A stretch of DNA of 64,000 nt, taken from Nitrospirota bacterium (GTDB taxonomy: Bacteria > Nitrospirota > Thermodesulfovibrionia > Thermodesulfovibrionales > UBA1546). The notes under the pieces were generated by a model that ran no database searches, was not told the origin of the DNA, and was given only the letters and a program-made list of their open reading frames with translations. The stretch lies in assembly GCA_009773185.1 (NCBI GenBank), contig WPIF01000001.1:115067-179066 (forward strand), read 5' to 3'. How positions within the stretch are numbered: position 1 is the stretch's first letter; each line of letters opens with the position of its first letter. Of this stretch, positions 8,734-17,567 are shown piece after piece. The position numbers and the translations under genes were made by a program.

Positions 8734-10116
8734 CTAACCGTTCCCCCTGCTCATATACCATTTCATTACTTTAAGCCCTGCCCTTGCCTTGTCAAGCAAC
8801 TCTTTCAGGCTCCTGACCTCCCTGAATCTTTCCCATATATACCATAGACTAAGATAAAATCTTCTGTGCGCCTCTTTTAAAATCCTGTTCAATTTTTCTT
8901 CATCCCAGTTCTCGTTTATTATAGCCGGCCTTCTGATGTCCTTGTCCATTGGATTCTGTGCATCTACTTCTCTGTACCATCCCATCTTAATCGCATCATC
9001 ATAAAGTTTTGTTCCAGGTGTGGGTGACAGGACACTGAACTGTGCATAGGCTGGTTTTATCTCTTTGGCAAACCCTATTGTCACAAGCTCATCCTCGTAT
9101 GTCTCAACCGGTATGCCCAGAACAAAATAGGCCATTGGTTTTATGCCCGCTTTTCTTGTAAGCTCAAAAGCCCTTCTTATCTGCTCGACTTTTGTACCTT
9201 TATTCAGATAATCAAGGCCTTTCTGATTTCCGCTTTCAACCCCATAGGCTATCATTGAACAGCCGGCTTTTTTCATCCACCTAAGGGTTTCTTCCTCAAC
9301 AATGTTCACCCTGCCTTCGCATTTCCATTCTATCTTTAACCCTCTCTCAAGGATGCCCCGGCATATCTCCATAACCCGGTCTTTCTTAACTGTGAAGAGG
9401 TCATCGTAAATAATTATGGAATTAATCCTGAATTCCTTATTAACAAATTCCATCTCATCAAGGACATTTAAAGCGCTCCTCGATCTCCATCTGGAGCCGA
9501 AAACAGCCTTGTCGCAGAATATGCAGTGGTATGGACAGCCCCTTGATGTAAACATGGTCGTCACCTTTCCTGGTGACAATATGTACCTGTATCTGTCATT
9601 CGGCAACAGGTGCCTTGCAGGAAAAGGAAGATTATCAAGATTATCTACAAATGGCGCAGGCGGATTACTGAAATCCTTTGTAATCAGGCCCGGGACCTTA
9701 CTGATATCATTGCCTGATTCCAATGCACCCAGAAGCAGCGGCAGGCTCACCTCTCCTTCGCCTTGTACCGCATAGTCTATGTCAGAACACTGTTCGAATA
9801 TCTTCCTGCCCGCAACAGAGACATGCGGCCCGCCCATAATTATATGTTTTGCATATTTCCTTGCTGCCTTTACGACCCTGAATGCATTGTCTATCACCGG
9901 AGTCATCCCTGTAATGCCAATAACATCGGAGGCTGTTGCCTTAAGCCTCTCTTCAAGTGAGTGCATATCCAGACGTTCTGCAAAGGCGTCTATAATAGAA
10001 ACCTTGTGCCCTTTAGCCTCCATAACAGCAGCAAGGTAAGCTATTCCCAATGGCGGCACAATAATGTCCTCCCTGACAATCTGCCTTGGCGGCGGCTGTA
10101 TAAAAAGAACTTTCAT
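8734..10116 (-). CDS. B12-binding radical SAM protein
   Basis: A 460-residue protein with an N-terminal cobalamin-binding Rossmann domain (MKVLFIQPPPRQ to about residue 135) and a radical SAM barrel. The 4Fe-4S ligands are in TSRGCPYHCIFCDKAVFGS (CxxxCxxC) near residue 197, and the second SAM motif is YGVESGNQKGLDYLNKGT. Such proteins often methylate or rearrange unactivated carbons in lipids, sugars or antibiotics. Its ATG overlaps the TGA of the upstream membrane protein (TGATG). Placed in a polysaccharide cluster, so a sugar or lipid carrier modification is plausible. Confidence 0.88.
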   Translation of the reverse strand: MKVLFIQPPPRQIVREDIIVPPLGIAYLAAVMEAKGHKVSIIDAFAERLDMHSLEERLKATASDVIGITGMTPVIDNAFRVVKAARKYAKHIIMGGPHVSVAGRKIFEQCSDIDYAVQGEGEVSLPLLLGALESGNDISKVPGLITKDFSNPPAPFVDNLDNLPFPARHLLPNDRYRYILSPGKVTTMFTSRGCPYHCIFCDKAVFGSRWRSRSALNVLDEMEFVNKEFRINSIIIYDDLFTVKKDRVMEICRGILERGLKIEWKCEGRVNIVEEETLRWMKKAGCSMIAYGVESGNQKGLDYLNKGTKVEQIRRAFELTRKAGIKPMAYFVLGIPVETYEDELVTIGFAKEIKPAYAQFSVLSPTPGTKLYDDAIKMGWYREVDAQNPMDKDIRRPAIINENWDEEKLNRILKEAHRRFYLSLWYIWERFREVRSLKELLDKARAGLKVMKWYMSRGNG

Positions 10117-11381
10117 CAGCCACTTCTTTCTGTGCCGGATATAATTTCTGAAACCTTAAATGCGCCCAAGGCAAAAATTACAAAGTATCCCAATGAAGGA
10201 AGATACATCCTGTGCTCAAAGATAACATCAGGCAGAATCGCTATTGAAGATGTAGGCGCAAGAATAAGGAAAAACCACAGGATGAAAAAAGATATAACCT
10301 TCTGCCTCTTAAACAAAAACACTGCGAGTCCTAAAAATGTAATAATGCCGATACCTCCAAATAACGTTGCAAGAGGGGTTAAAAGGCCTCTGGAAATCCC
10401 ATAGTTATAATCTAAATTCTGATTTATGGGAAGTATCAGGAGCTTGATATATGTCCATATCACCCTGAACTGCGTAAGAAAATATTCATGTCTTGATATT
10501 GAGCTTGTTTCACCCTCTATGCTTGAGGTAGGAGGAAGACTAACAGCATCTGTTGCTACAAATGATTTGATCAGCCCCCCCATAAAATACATCAAAGAAA
10601 TAAGTGTCATAAAAAACAAAAGATGTACAGCCCATCTTCGGGAAAGGGTTTTAATATCGCCGTCAGACAGAAAAAAGAAGTCATATAGAAGGATAACAAC
10701 AGGCAGTGTTACAGCTATCTCTTTTGAACCCATGGCAAACACAGCTGAAATAAGCGAAACAGCGTATAGCGTGTAGCGTGCAGCGTATGACTTTAACTGC
10801 TCTCTGCTATCTGCTCTTTGCTCTCTGCTTAAGCGGCTTGCCTTTATAAACATGACCAGCGACAGCAGATAAAAAAACGACGAAAGTATTTCAGCCCTCT
10901 GGACTATATATGTGACTGCCTGTGTCTGAATCGGGTGAACTGCAAACATAAGGGCAATAAACAAGGGTGGATAGGTGAATAGGTGAATGGGTGAATAGTG
11001 AGTAGCATTATTCTGATAGCTAACTGTTGCCTGCTGATTGCTGAAATATCGCGTTTTAAAGGTAAGCGTCATAAGCCAATAAACCAACATTGCATTTGCA
11101 AGGTGAATAAAGAAACTCATAAAATGATAGCTGAACGGGTCAAGCCCTCCAATCGCAAAGTTTACAGCAAAAGTTGCCATTGTGACAGGCCTGCTAATCA
11201 AAGGTGAACCGTTATAGTAAAAAAAATACGGTATGTTATTCATGGATTTTATATACGGGTGAGTTATAATTGAGGAATAATCATCAAAATGGAATGCTGA
11301 ATTAAACGAGTTTGAATATGCAAGGAATGTAATTAATGCAATAACGGCTACCCTTATAAGATGCGCATATTTATTTCCCAT
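10116..11381 (-). CDS. TMTC-like multispanning membrane protein (membrane half)
   Basis: A 421-residue polytopic protein with roughly ten membrane segments. The start (AYSNSFNSAFHFDDYSSI, then LISRPVTMATFAVNFAIGGL) and FALMFAVHPIQTQAVTYIVQRAE-type segment match the membrane part of TMTC-like glycosyltransferases, in which HFDD holds acidic residues of a GT-C fold. In relatives a TPR domain follows in the same chain. Here the chain ends after the last membrane helix and the TPR part is a separate gene upstream. Two 7-bp repeat arrays lie inside the coding region and add about 35 residues of low-complexity loop. Confidence 0.8.
   Translation of the reverse strand: MGNKYAHLIRVAVIALITFLAYSNSFNSAFHFDDYSSIITHPYIKSMNNIPYFFYYNGSPLISRPVTMATFAVNFAIGGLDPFSYHFMSFFIHLANAMLVYWLMTLTFKTRYFSNQQATVSYQNNATHYSPIHLFTYPPLFIALMFAVHPIQTQAVTYIVQRAEILSSFFYLLSLVMFIKASRLSREQRADSREQLKSYAARYTLYAVSLISAVFAMGSKEIAVTLPVVILLYDFFFLSDGDIKTLSRRWAVHLLFFMTLISLMYFMGGLIKSFVATDAVSLPPTSSIEGETSSISRHEYFLTQFRVIWTYIKLLILPINQNLDYNYGISRGLLTPLATLFGGIGIITFLGLAVFLFKRQKVISFFILWFFLILAPTSSIAILPDVIFEHRMYLPSLGYFVIFALGAFKVSEIISGTERSG
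10761..10832. repeat. two adjacent 7-bp tandem arrays inside the TMTC-like gene
   Basis: Plus strand 10761-10788 steps through AGCGTAT, AGCGTGT, AGCGTGC and AGCGTAT. After eight bases, 10797-10830 steps through CTGCTCT, CTGCTAT, CTGCTCT, TTGCTCT, CTGCTTA. Both keep the gene in frame and encode SREQRADSREQLKS and YAARYTLYA in a loop between membrane segments. Confidence 0.75.
10966..11004. repeat. 7/8-bp GTGAATA tandem array inside the TMTC-like gene
   Basis: GTGAATA-type units repeat about four times with one-base slips. The same GTGAATA unit makes up the array at 48720. It lies in the segment encoding THYSPIHLFTYPP, a likely loop. Confidence 0.65.
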
Positions 11382-11877
11382 AATTTTTCCTTGCGATATC
11401 CTCTAATAGTTTATTCGTAAAAGGCACAAATGGCCCTGTAGGATCAAGCTCGATGTATTTGCTTAAAATAGGATAAGCCTCTTCATATCTCTGTTTCGAA
11501 TACAGGAGAAAGCCATAATTATAATAGATATCAGGCAGGCCGGGATAAAAGGCCATTGCCTTTTTATAATAAAATTCTGCCTCGGGGTCCATCTTGAGCC
11601 TGCCGTATGAGACTGCCATATTCATATAGGCAAGGGCATAATTAGGCAAAATATTTGCTGCTTTTTTAAACTCCATTATAGCCTCAAGGTCACGGCCGTT
11701 AGCACCATATGCCCTGCCAAGGTTATTATGCGCCCTTGCGTTATCAGGGGCTTTAGCAACCACATCTTCCCACAGCGCCACATCATCCTTCCAGACCTTA
11801 TTCCGCTCGTACGTAAGGTAGGTAAGAGGCAAAACTATGATAATGATAATCAAAATGTTAAAAATATTCTGTTTCAT
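11371..11877 (-). CDS. membrane-anchored TPR protein (TPR half of a TMTC-like protein)
   Basis: A 168-residue protein with one N-terminal membrane helix (NILIIIIIVLPLTYLTY), then RNKVWKDDVALWEDVVAKAPDNARAHNNLG and three to four TPR units. The RNxxWxDDxxLWEDVVxxxPxNARAHxNLG junction is what normally follows the last membrane helix of a single-chain TMTC-like protein. Here it is a separate gene, placed upstream of the membrane half and overlapping it by 11 bases, so the domain order is reversed at gene level. Likely partner of the downstream membrane protein. Confidence 0.82.
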   Translation of the reverse strand: MKQNIFNILIIIIIVLPLTYLTYERNKVWKDDVALWEDVVAKAPDNARAHNNLGRAYGANGRDLEAIMEFKKAANILPNYALAYMNMAVSYGRLKMDPEAEFYYKKAMAFYPGLPDIYYNYGFLLYSKQRYEEAYPILSKYIELDPTGPFVPFTNKLLEDIARKNYGK

Positions 11878-11896
11878 CTCAACCTGTAAAACATTA

Positions 11897-12925
11897 TTAT
11901 TCCCTCAGCGCTAGATCCATTACGCTAATTCTGTACTTTTTTAACCATAAAGAAAAATCTCCAGTAGTTGCATGCTTATTTTTTTTCATTACAGCCCGCT
12001 TTGTTATCATTCTTGGCAAACCTTTTATCGCATCTATATAAGCACGCAAAAATACTCCTGCAAGTTTTAACAAAGAGAATTCTTCTGCAAACTTTCCTGC
12101 TGACCCCTTGCCTGTTACAGCGCCATATAGTTGTAAAATCCATCTTAAAATAGTGTAGAACGGGCTTAATAATATGTACCTAAGGGGGAAATACTTCACT
12201 AAAATCCATACTCTGTTCCTTTCCACAAGATATGCCTTAAAAGGAGAATATCTTCCGGCTGTCGCAGAAGAGCGATGATATACAACTGCTGCCGGAACAT
12301 AGAGGCACCTCCAGCCTGCGAGTCTTGCCTTAAGTCCCACATCTGTATCATCTCCATACGCAAAAAAATCAGGGTCAAAAAACCCTATTTCATCAAGCAT
12401 TTTCTTGCGGTATACCGCTGCGCACCCGCTCGGGTAAAATACCTCTTCCTCTTTATTGTATTGGCCGGTGTCAATTTCCCCTTTCCCGCGCCCCCTGTTA
12501 AGGCCGTCAGGATATATCAAATGCCCTAAAGTATCTATCATCCTATGGTTATCATAAAAAAGTATCTTTGATGCCCACATTCCGAATGAGGGGTCACACC
12601 TGTTAACTGCAGAAATAAGTTTGTACAACCATTCATTGTCTGCAACAGCATCATTATTAAGGAGCGCAATAAACTCTCCATTTGCCTTTTTATATGCAAC
12701 ATTATTGCCTTCAGCAAATCCAAGGTTTTTATCATTTTCAATAAGAATTATTTTTGACATATATTTATCTTTTACAATTTCCAGGGAGCCGTCTTTAGAG
12801 GCATTATCAACAACAATAACTTCCATATTCTTATATGTCTGGTTGAGAACCGAATCAAGACATTCTTCTACATAATCCTTCCCATTGTAATTGAGAATTA
12901 TTATTGAAACCATCGGCTCTGTCAT
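11897..12925 (-). CDS. family 2 glycosyltransferase (rhamnosyltransferase-like)
   Basis: A 342-residue GT-A fold transferase. The start MTEPMVSIIILNYNG leads into DSVLNQTYKNMEVIVVDNASKDGS, with LNNDAV as the metal-binding acidic motif and YGDDTDVGLKARLAGW as the catalytic region. This layout is that of dTDP-rhamnosyltransferase-like enzymes. I choose ATG 12925 because it overlaps the TGA of the epimerase gene as ATGA; an in-frame start seven codons upstream exists. It should add one sugar to the repeat unit on the cytoplasmic side. Confidence 0.9.
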   Translation of the reverse strand: MTEPMVSIIILNYNGKDYVEECLDSVLNQTYKNMEVIVVDNASKDGSLEIVKDKYMSKIILIENDKNLGFAEGNNVAYKKANGEFIALLNNDAVADNEWLYKLISAVNRCDPSFGMWASKILFYDNHRMIDTLGHLIYPDGLNRGRGKGEIDTGQYNKEEEVFYPSGCAAVYRKKMLDEIGFFDPDFFAYGDDTDVGLKARLAGWRCLYVPAAVVYHRSSATAGRYSPFKAYLVERNRVWILVKYFPLRYILLSPFYTILRWILQLYGAVTGKGSAGKFAEEFSLLKLAGVFLRAYIDAIKGLPRMITKRAVMKKNKHATTGDFSLWLKKYRISVMDLALRE

Positions 12926-13842
12926 TTCGGATTTTTCAGAAACCACTCAACAGTATTTTTGATTCCTCCGGCTACAAAAACTGCCGGCTCCCAGCCAAAG
13001 ACACTTTTGGCTTTTTCATATGAAAGACATGACCTCTGCTGTTCGCCTTTTTTAGCTGGCCCGTGTGATGCCGTAATATTTTTACCCGATACCCTGCTAA
13101 TATTGCTGAACAATTCGTTGACTGATGTCTCTGTTCCCGTGGCTATATTAAGCTCTCCTGTAAATTCAGTCTCTAACGCCTTTATATTCGCCTTCACGAC
13201 ATCTCCAACATAAACATAATCCCTCGACTGTAATCCATCTCCGTTTATCACAGGCTGCTCGCCCCTGATAAGCTTATGGGTAAATATGGCAATAACTCCT
13301 GCTTCGCCAAAAGGGTTCTGCCTCGGGCCATATACGTTTGCATACCTCAGAGCAATATAATCGAGTCCGAAATTATGTTTGTAATAGTAAAGATATTTTT
13401 CACACGCCAGTTTTGCAACGCCATAGGGGCTCAATGGCCTTGTGGGATGTATTTCATCCGCAGGGAAATAATCCTGTTCACCGTAAATCGCTCCGCCGGT
13501 AGAAGCAAATATAAATTTCTTAAGCCTGTTTTTGATTCCTGCCTCTATAACATTAAGCGTGCCTATAATATTGGCGCCGGCATCAAAAGCAGGATTTGAG
13601 ACAGATACCCTGACGTCAATCTGGGCTGCGTGATGATTAATGACCTCCGGGTTAATGTCCTTAATCAATGATGAAAGGTCATCTCTGATGTCTGCCTGAT
13701 AAAATTTTGCCTTAGGGTTCAGGTTATTTTTGTTCCCTGTTGAAAGGTTATCAATAACCGAAACCTCGTGGCCTGCGTTTATATAAGCATCAACTATATG
13801 AGAGCCGATAAAACCTGCCCCGCCTGTAACAAGAATTAGCAT
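12922..13842 (-). CDS. NAD-dependent epimerase, UDP-glucose 4-epimerase-like
   Basis: This 306-residue extended SDR has GGAGFIGS at residues 7-14, the serine segment STGGAIYGE, the YGVAK catalytic pair and the RYANVYGPRQNP substrate motif. It resembles bacterial GalE and UDP-glucuronate or GlcNAc epimerases of about 310 residues. It is the first gene of the minus-strand sugar run, and its upstream region, shared with the divergent HD gene, is filled by a copy of the long palindromic element. Substrate not determined. Confidence 0.9.
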   Translation of the reverse strand: MLILVTGGAGFIGSHIVDAYINAGHEVSVIDNLSTGNKNNLNPKAKFYQADIRDDLSSLIKDINPEVINHHAAQIDVRVSVSNPAFDAGANIIGTLNVIEAGIKNRLKKFIFASTGGAIYGEQDYFPADEIHPTRPLSPYGVAKLACEKYLYYYKHNFGLDYIALRYANVYGPRQNPFGEAGVIAIFTHKLIRGEQPVINGDGLQSRDYVYVGDVVKANIKALETEFTGELNIATGTETSVNELFSNISRVSGKNITASHGPAKKGEQQRSCLSYEKAKSVFGWEPAVFVAGGIKNTVEWFLKNPK

Positions 13843-13895
13843 GGTTTATAATAACGAAAAAAGTCTTCTTAATTCAAATGCTGCAAGTTCAGAAC

Positions 13896-14016
13896 CAGGC
13901 AGGACATAGCATTCTCGCTCATTCTCGCTACGCTCCGAGGTATTTTGCCTCCTTATAAGTTATATACTGTCTGAATATCGGCAAAATAAAACCGCTCGAA
14001 TACCATATCCTGCCTG
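13896..14016 (-). repeat. long palindromic element, copy A
   Basis: Outer arms read CAGGCAGGAYAT and their complement with G.U-type differences. The core, on the minus strand, has GAGCGGTTTTATTTTGCC, then GGCAAAAT, CTC, a GCGTAGC hairpin and GAGAATGAGCG. It fills the divergent region between the epimerase and HD genes, so it is not simply a terminator. It is the only copy on the minus strand. Confidence 0.85.
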
Positions 14017-14052
14017 TTGTTACTTAATTCAGAAACCATGTTAAAATAACCC

Positions 14053-14601
14053 ATGAATCCTGTAAGCATAATCAGGAAATATTACACACCTGAGACTGTG
14101 GCATATAAATTCCTGGTTCAGCATAGTGAGATGGTTACCCAAAAAGCCATTGAAGTGGCAAAGAGGGTCAGCCATTTAAATCCTGACACAAAATTTATAG
14201 AAGAAGCTGCAATGCTCCATGATATAGGGATATTTCTGACAGATGCGCCTCAACTCGGCTGCCACGGGGACAAACCATATATCTGCCATGGTTATCTCGG
14301 AAGAGAAATACTGGACAGAGAGGGTTTTCCAAAACATGCAATCGTATGCGAGACACATGTGGGCGCAGGGCTTTCTATTGCAGATATTGAGAAGCATAAT
14401 TTTCCACTCCCAAAAAGGGACATGACCCCAAAGACAATCGAAGAAAAGATTATATGCTTTGCAGACAAGTTCTTTTCAAAAGACAATGAGCCGTTAAAGG
14501 AAAAGCCGATTCAGAAAATCAGGGAGTTTATAGGAAAATTCGGAGAAGATAAACTCCGGCAATTTGATGAATGGGTAATCTTTTTTAAAGAACCTCGATA
14601 G
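14053..14601 (+). CDS. HD domain phosphohydrolase
   Basis: A 182-residue protein of the small HD family. The metal-binding residues are in QHSEMVTQKAIEVA, EEAAMLHDIGIFLTD (the HD pair) and CETHVGAGLSI, ending with CFADKFFS. Related proteins include HDIG nucleotide phosphohydrolases of unknown substrate. It starts at ATG 14053 behind AAAATAACCC with no clear ribosome site and ends one base before the convergent thiC gene. Confidence 0.85.
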   Translation: MNPVSIIRKYYTPETVAYKFLVQHSEMVTQKAIEVAKRVSHLNPDTKFIEEAAMLHDIGIFLTDAPQLGCHGDKPYICHGYLGREILDREGFPKHAIVCETHVGAGLSIADIEKHNFPLPKRDMTPKTIEEKIICFADKFFSKDNEPLKEKPIQKIREFIGKFGEDKLRQFDEWVIFFKEPR

Positions 14602-14602
14602 T

Positions 14603-15886
14603 TTATTTCTTCTTCAGCGCCCTTTCAACTGTCCTTATTGCGCAGAACTCGCCGCACATACTGCATACCTCTGTCTCTGTTGGCGGGACTTCAGCGCGCC
14701 ATGATTTGACCTTATCGGGATTGAGGCTCAAGGCAATCTGGCCGTTCCAGTCGAGCGCCTTCCTGCACTTTGCCATCTTGATATCTTTATCAATCGCACC
14801 TTTTATTCCCTTTGCAATGTCGGCTGCATGCGCAGCAAGCTTTGATACTATGACTCCCTCTTTAACATCATCTATGGAAGGAAGCCGTATATGCTCTGAT
14901 GGAGTTACATAACAGAGGAAATCTGCTCCTGCTGCTCCTGCAACAGCGCCTCCTATTGCAGCAGTTATATGGTCATAGCCCATGCCTATATCAGTAACCA
15001 ATGGGCCAAGAACATAAAACGGCGCGCCCTTGCAAATCTCTTTTTCGAGTTTTACATTCAGCTCAACCTGATTTAAAGGAACATGCCCAGGCCCTTCGAT
15101 AATCACCTGAACATTCCTCTCAACTGCCAAATCCCTTAATTCCCCGAGCGTGAGAAGCTCTTCAAGCTGTGTGCGGTCAGTTGCATCAGCAAGGCATCCC
15201 GGACGCATCCCGTCACCGAGGCTTAAGGTCATGTCATATTTAAGCGCAATTTCCAGCAGCCTGTCATATTGCTCATACAATGGATTGTCTTTTCCATTAT
15301 ATATCATCCACTCAAGAAGAAAAGAACCGCCCCTGCTCACGATATCGAGAATCCTTCCTTCTTTTTTCAGCCTCTCAACAGCTCGCATTGTAAGGCCTGA
15401 GTGAACCGTAACAAAATCAACACCCTCTTCAGCATGTTCTTCTATTACCTTAAAGAGTTCATCGGGAGTCATCCTGGCTATCGAGCCTTTTTGCTCCGCA
15501 GTCCTCACAGCAGCTTCATATATCGGCACCGTGCCTACTGCGATAGAAGATTTTTTCAGCATCATCTTCCTGAGTTCTTTTATAGGCCCGCCGGTTGAAA
15601 GGTCCATCACAGCATCAGCGCCGTATTTTACAAGGACATCGAGCTTTTCCATCTCCTCATCAATCGAGATTTTGTCTTTAGAAGTGCCGATATTGGCATT
15701 TATCTTTGTGCGCATGTTTCTTCCGATACCGATAGGCTTTATCTTGTGGTTTATGTTTATCGGGATGACGCTCACGCCTGACGCGATATCTTCTGAAAGC
15801 TGCTCAGGCGTTATTCCCTCGTCTTTTGCAACGAGCCTTACCTCTTCTGTGATAATTCCTTTTTTAGCCAGCTCAATTCTTGTCAC
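14603..15886 (-). CDS. thiC: phosphomethylpyrimidine synthase
   Basis: A 427-residue short-form ThiC, which rearranges aminoimidazole ribotide to HMP-P with SAM and a 4Fe-4S cluster. The body matches the family (NANIGTSKDKISIDEEMEKL, DLSTGG, MTLSLGDGMRPGC, EGPGHVPL). The C-terminal cluster motif is CSMCGEFC, one residue tighter than the CX2CX4C of the long proteobacterial form and usual for the short form. It is the last gene of the TPP-controlled thi operon. A palindromic element separates it from thiE. Confidence 0.95.
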   Translation of the reverse strand: MTRIELAKKGIITEEVRLVAKDEGITPEQLSEDIASGVSVIPININHKIKPIGIGRNMRTKINANIGTSKDKISIDEEMEKLDVLVKYGADAVMDLSTGGPIKELRKMMLKKSSIAVGTVPIYEAAVRTAEQKGSIARMTPDELFKVIEEHAEEGVDFVTVHSGLTMRAVERLKKEGRILDIVSRGGSFLLEWMIYNGKDNPLYEQYDRLLEIALKYDMTLSLGDGMRPGCLADATDRTQLEELLTLGELRDLAVERNVQVIIEGPGHVPLNQVELNVKLEKEICKGAPFYVLGPLVTDIGMGYDHITAAIGGAVAGAAGADFLCYVTPSEHIRLPSIDDVKEGVIVSKLAAHAADIAKGIKGAIDKDIKMAKCRKALDWNGQIALSLNPDKVKSWRAEVPPTETEVCSMCGEFCAIRTVERALKKK

Positions 15887-15914
15887 AAGTTTCTCCTTTA
15901 ATTATTCATTCATC

Positions 15915-16023
15915 AGACAGGATATTGTATTCGAGCGGTTTTTTGCCTGCCTCTATGCAGAATGCATGGACAGGCAAAGCCTCGGAGCGGAGCGAGAATG
16001 AGCGAGAATATTATGTCCTGTCT
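15915..16023 (+). repeat. long palindromic element, copy B (thiE-thiC gap)
   Basis: Arms AGACAGGATAT and ATGTCCTGTCT, core GAGCGG, TTTTGCC and GGCAAA, with a GCGGAGC hairpin between CTC and GAG. The thiE stop codon sits at the edge of the right arm. Confidence 0.85.
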
Positions 16024-16669
16024 ATATATCACCATTGACCCTCATAATATAATTTTTAGCCGCTGACTTTATATCAACCGCACCTAAGATACCACTTATC
16101 AGCGCAATCCCGTCAGCACCCGCACCCATCACCTCTTTAACCATATCAGTCTTAATTCCGCCAATTGCAAATACCGGGATAGAAACTCTGGATTTGACTT
16201 TCTTCAGTGTATCAATCCCTATCGGTTTGCCATATTTTAGCTTTGAAGCTGTCTTATAAACAGGGCCGAGTGTTATAAAATCAGCGCCTCCCTTCTCTGC
16301 CTTCTTTGCCTCATCAATGTTGTGTGTTGATGCACCAATAATGAGTTTATTCCCGGCAATCTTTCTTACAGCAGAAAGAGGCATGCTGCCCTGCCCGAGA
16401 TGAACACCGTCAGCTTTAACAGCAAGAGCGATATCAACCCTGTCATTGATAAAAAATTTAGCCTTATATTTCTTTGTAACCTCTCTCATCTTATACGCCA
16501 TTGCAAGCAATTCCCTTATCTCCAAATCCTTCTCCCTCAACTGTATGGCCTTAACTCCGGCCTTCAATGCCTGCTCAACAGCAGTTAATAGTGAATAGTC
16601 ATCAGCAAACAGATTCCTGTCCGTTATTAAATAAAGTTTAAAGCCTATCAAGCTTTGTACCCCATACAA
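16022..16669 (-). CDS. thiE: thiamine-phosphate synthase
   Basis: This protein of about 210 residues joins HMP-PP and thiazole phosphate to thiamine phosphate. It has KLYLITDRN, AIQLREKD, INDRVDIALAVKADGVHLGQ, IGASTHN, TLGPVYKTASK and FAIGGI, all standard ThiE segments. No ATG is available at the 5' end. The choices are TTG at 16669, which lies inside the arm of copy C, or TTG at 16651, seven bases after a GGGG that could serve as ribosome site. The repeat may have displaced the original start. Confidence 0.93.
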   Translation of the reverse strand: MYGVQSLIGFKLYLITDRNLFADDYSLLTAVEQALKAGVKAIQLREKDLEIRELLAMAYKMREVTKKYKAKFFINDRVDIALAVKADGVHLGQGSMPLSAVRKIAGNKLIIGASTHNIDEAKKAEKGGADFITLGPVYKTASKLKYGKPIGIDTLKKVKSRVSIPVFAIGGIKTDMVKEVMGAGADGIALISGILGAVDIKSAAKNYIMRVNGDI

Positions 16670-16791
16670 TGACAGGACATTGTGTTTGAGCGGTTTATTT
16701 TGCCGATAGTCCTAAAAGTCTCACACAATAAAGAGGCAAAATCCTCGCAGGTCGAAGACCGAGAATGAGCGAAAACATTATGTCCTGTCAT
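16669..16791 (+). repeat. long palindromic element, copy C (thiG-thiE gap)
   Basis: Arms ATGACAGGACAT and ATGTCCTGTCAT are perfect complements. Core GAGCGG, TTTTGCC, GGCAAAAT. Here the inner hairpin is longer, GGTC-GAA-GACC, still with a GNA loop. The left arm touches the thiE start. Confidence 0.85.
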
Positions 16792-16796
16792 GAAGC

Positions 16797-17567
16797 TCAC
16801 AGCATTCCCTCTATCGGGCTGCTTGCGGTCGCATATAACTTTTTCGGAATCCTTCCTGCCTTATACGCAAGCCTTCCCGCAATCACACCATGCTTCATCG
16901 CAGCAGCCATTGCAATCGGGTCTTTTGCTCCTGCTATTGCTGTATTAAGCAATACAGCGTCGCATCCGAGTTCCATTGCTATAGCAACATCAGAGGCAGT
17001 TCCTACCCCTGCATCAACAATAATAGGAACATTAGCCTGCTCAAGAATTATTTTTATGTTGTAAGGATTTCTTATTCCAAGCCCGGAGCCGATAGGCGCT
17101 GCCAATGGCATAACAGCAGCAGCACCTGCATCTACAAGCCTTAAGGCCATAACAGGGTCATCAGTTGTATAAGGAAGAACAATAAAGCCTTCCTTCGCAA
17201 GAATTTCCGTAGCTTTCAGAAGGCCCACAACATCAGGAAAAAGAGTTCTTTCATCACCTATAACCTCAAGCTTTATCATGTCAGACACCCCGGATTCCCT
17301 TGCAAGCCTCGAATACCGCAAGGCGTCCTCAACTGTATAGCATCCTGCAGTATTAGGGAGTATCTTATATTTTTTGGGGTCAATGTAATCAAGAAGATTT
17401 TCCGTTTTTTTATCTATTATATTCACCCTTCTTACAGCAACAGTAACAACATCAGCTCCGGATGCCTCAATCGCCTTCCTCGTCTCCTCAAAATCCCTGT
17501 ATTTCCCTGTCCCTACCCATAAACGGGATTTGAATTCTATGCCTTTGATTATCAATTTATCTTCCAT
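16797..17567 (-). CDS. thiG: thiazole synthase
   Basis: A 256-residue TIM-barrel enzyme that builds the thiazole ring from DXP, dehydroglycine and ThiS thiocarboxylate. Seen are [44 protein letters not shown] with the Schiff-base region, KLEVIGD, and [18 protein letters not shown]. It starts at ATG 17567 behind a strong GAGGAGAGG ribosome site. That site lies in the last codons of thiS, and the two genes overlap by 11 bases. Length is normal. Confidence 0.96.
   Translation of the reverse strand: MEDKLIIKGIEFKSRLWVGTGKYRDFEETRKAIEASGADVVTVAVRRVNIIDKKTENLLDYIDPKKYKILPNTAGCYTVEDALRYSRLARESGVSDMIKLEVIGDERTLFPDVVGLLKATEILAKEGFIVLPYTTDDPVMALRLVDAGAAAVMPLAAPIGSGLGIRNPYNIKIILEQANVPIIVDAGVGTASDVAIAMELGCDAVLLNTAIAGAKDPIAMAAAMKHGVIAGRLAYKAGRIPKKLYATASSPIEGML

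Noticed and set aside
10761..11004. Possible CRISPR array from repeated short units
   Set aside because: Units are 7 bases with no spacers of constant length and no cas genes; they are tandem arrays.
14017..14052. tRNA or other RNA gene in the divergent region
   Set aside because: No cloverleaf or conserved RNA motif; the region is filled by repeat copy A.
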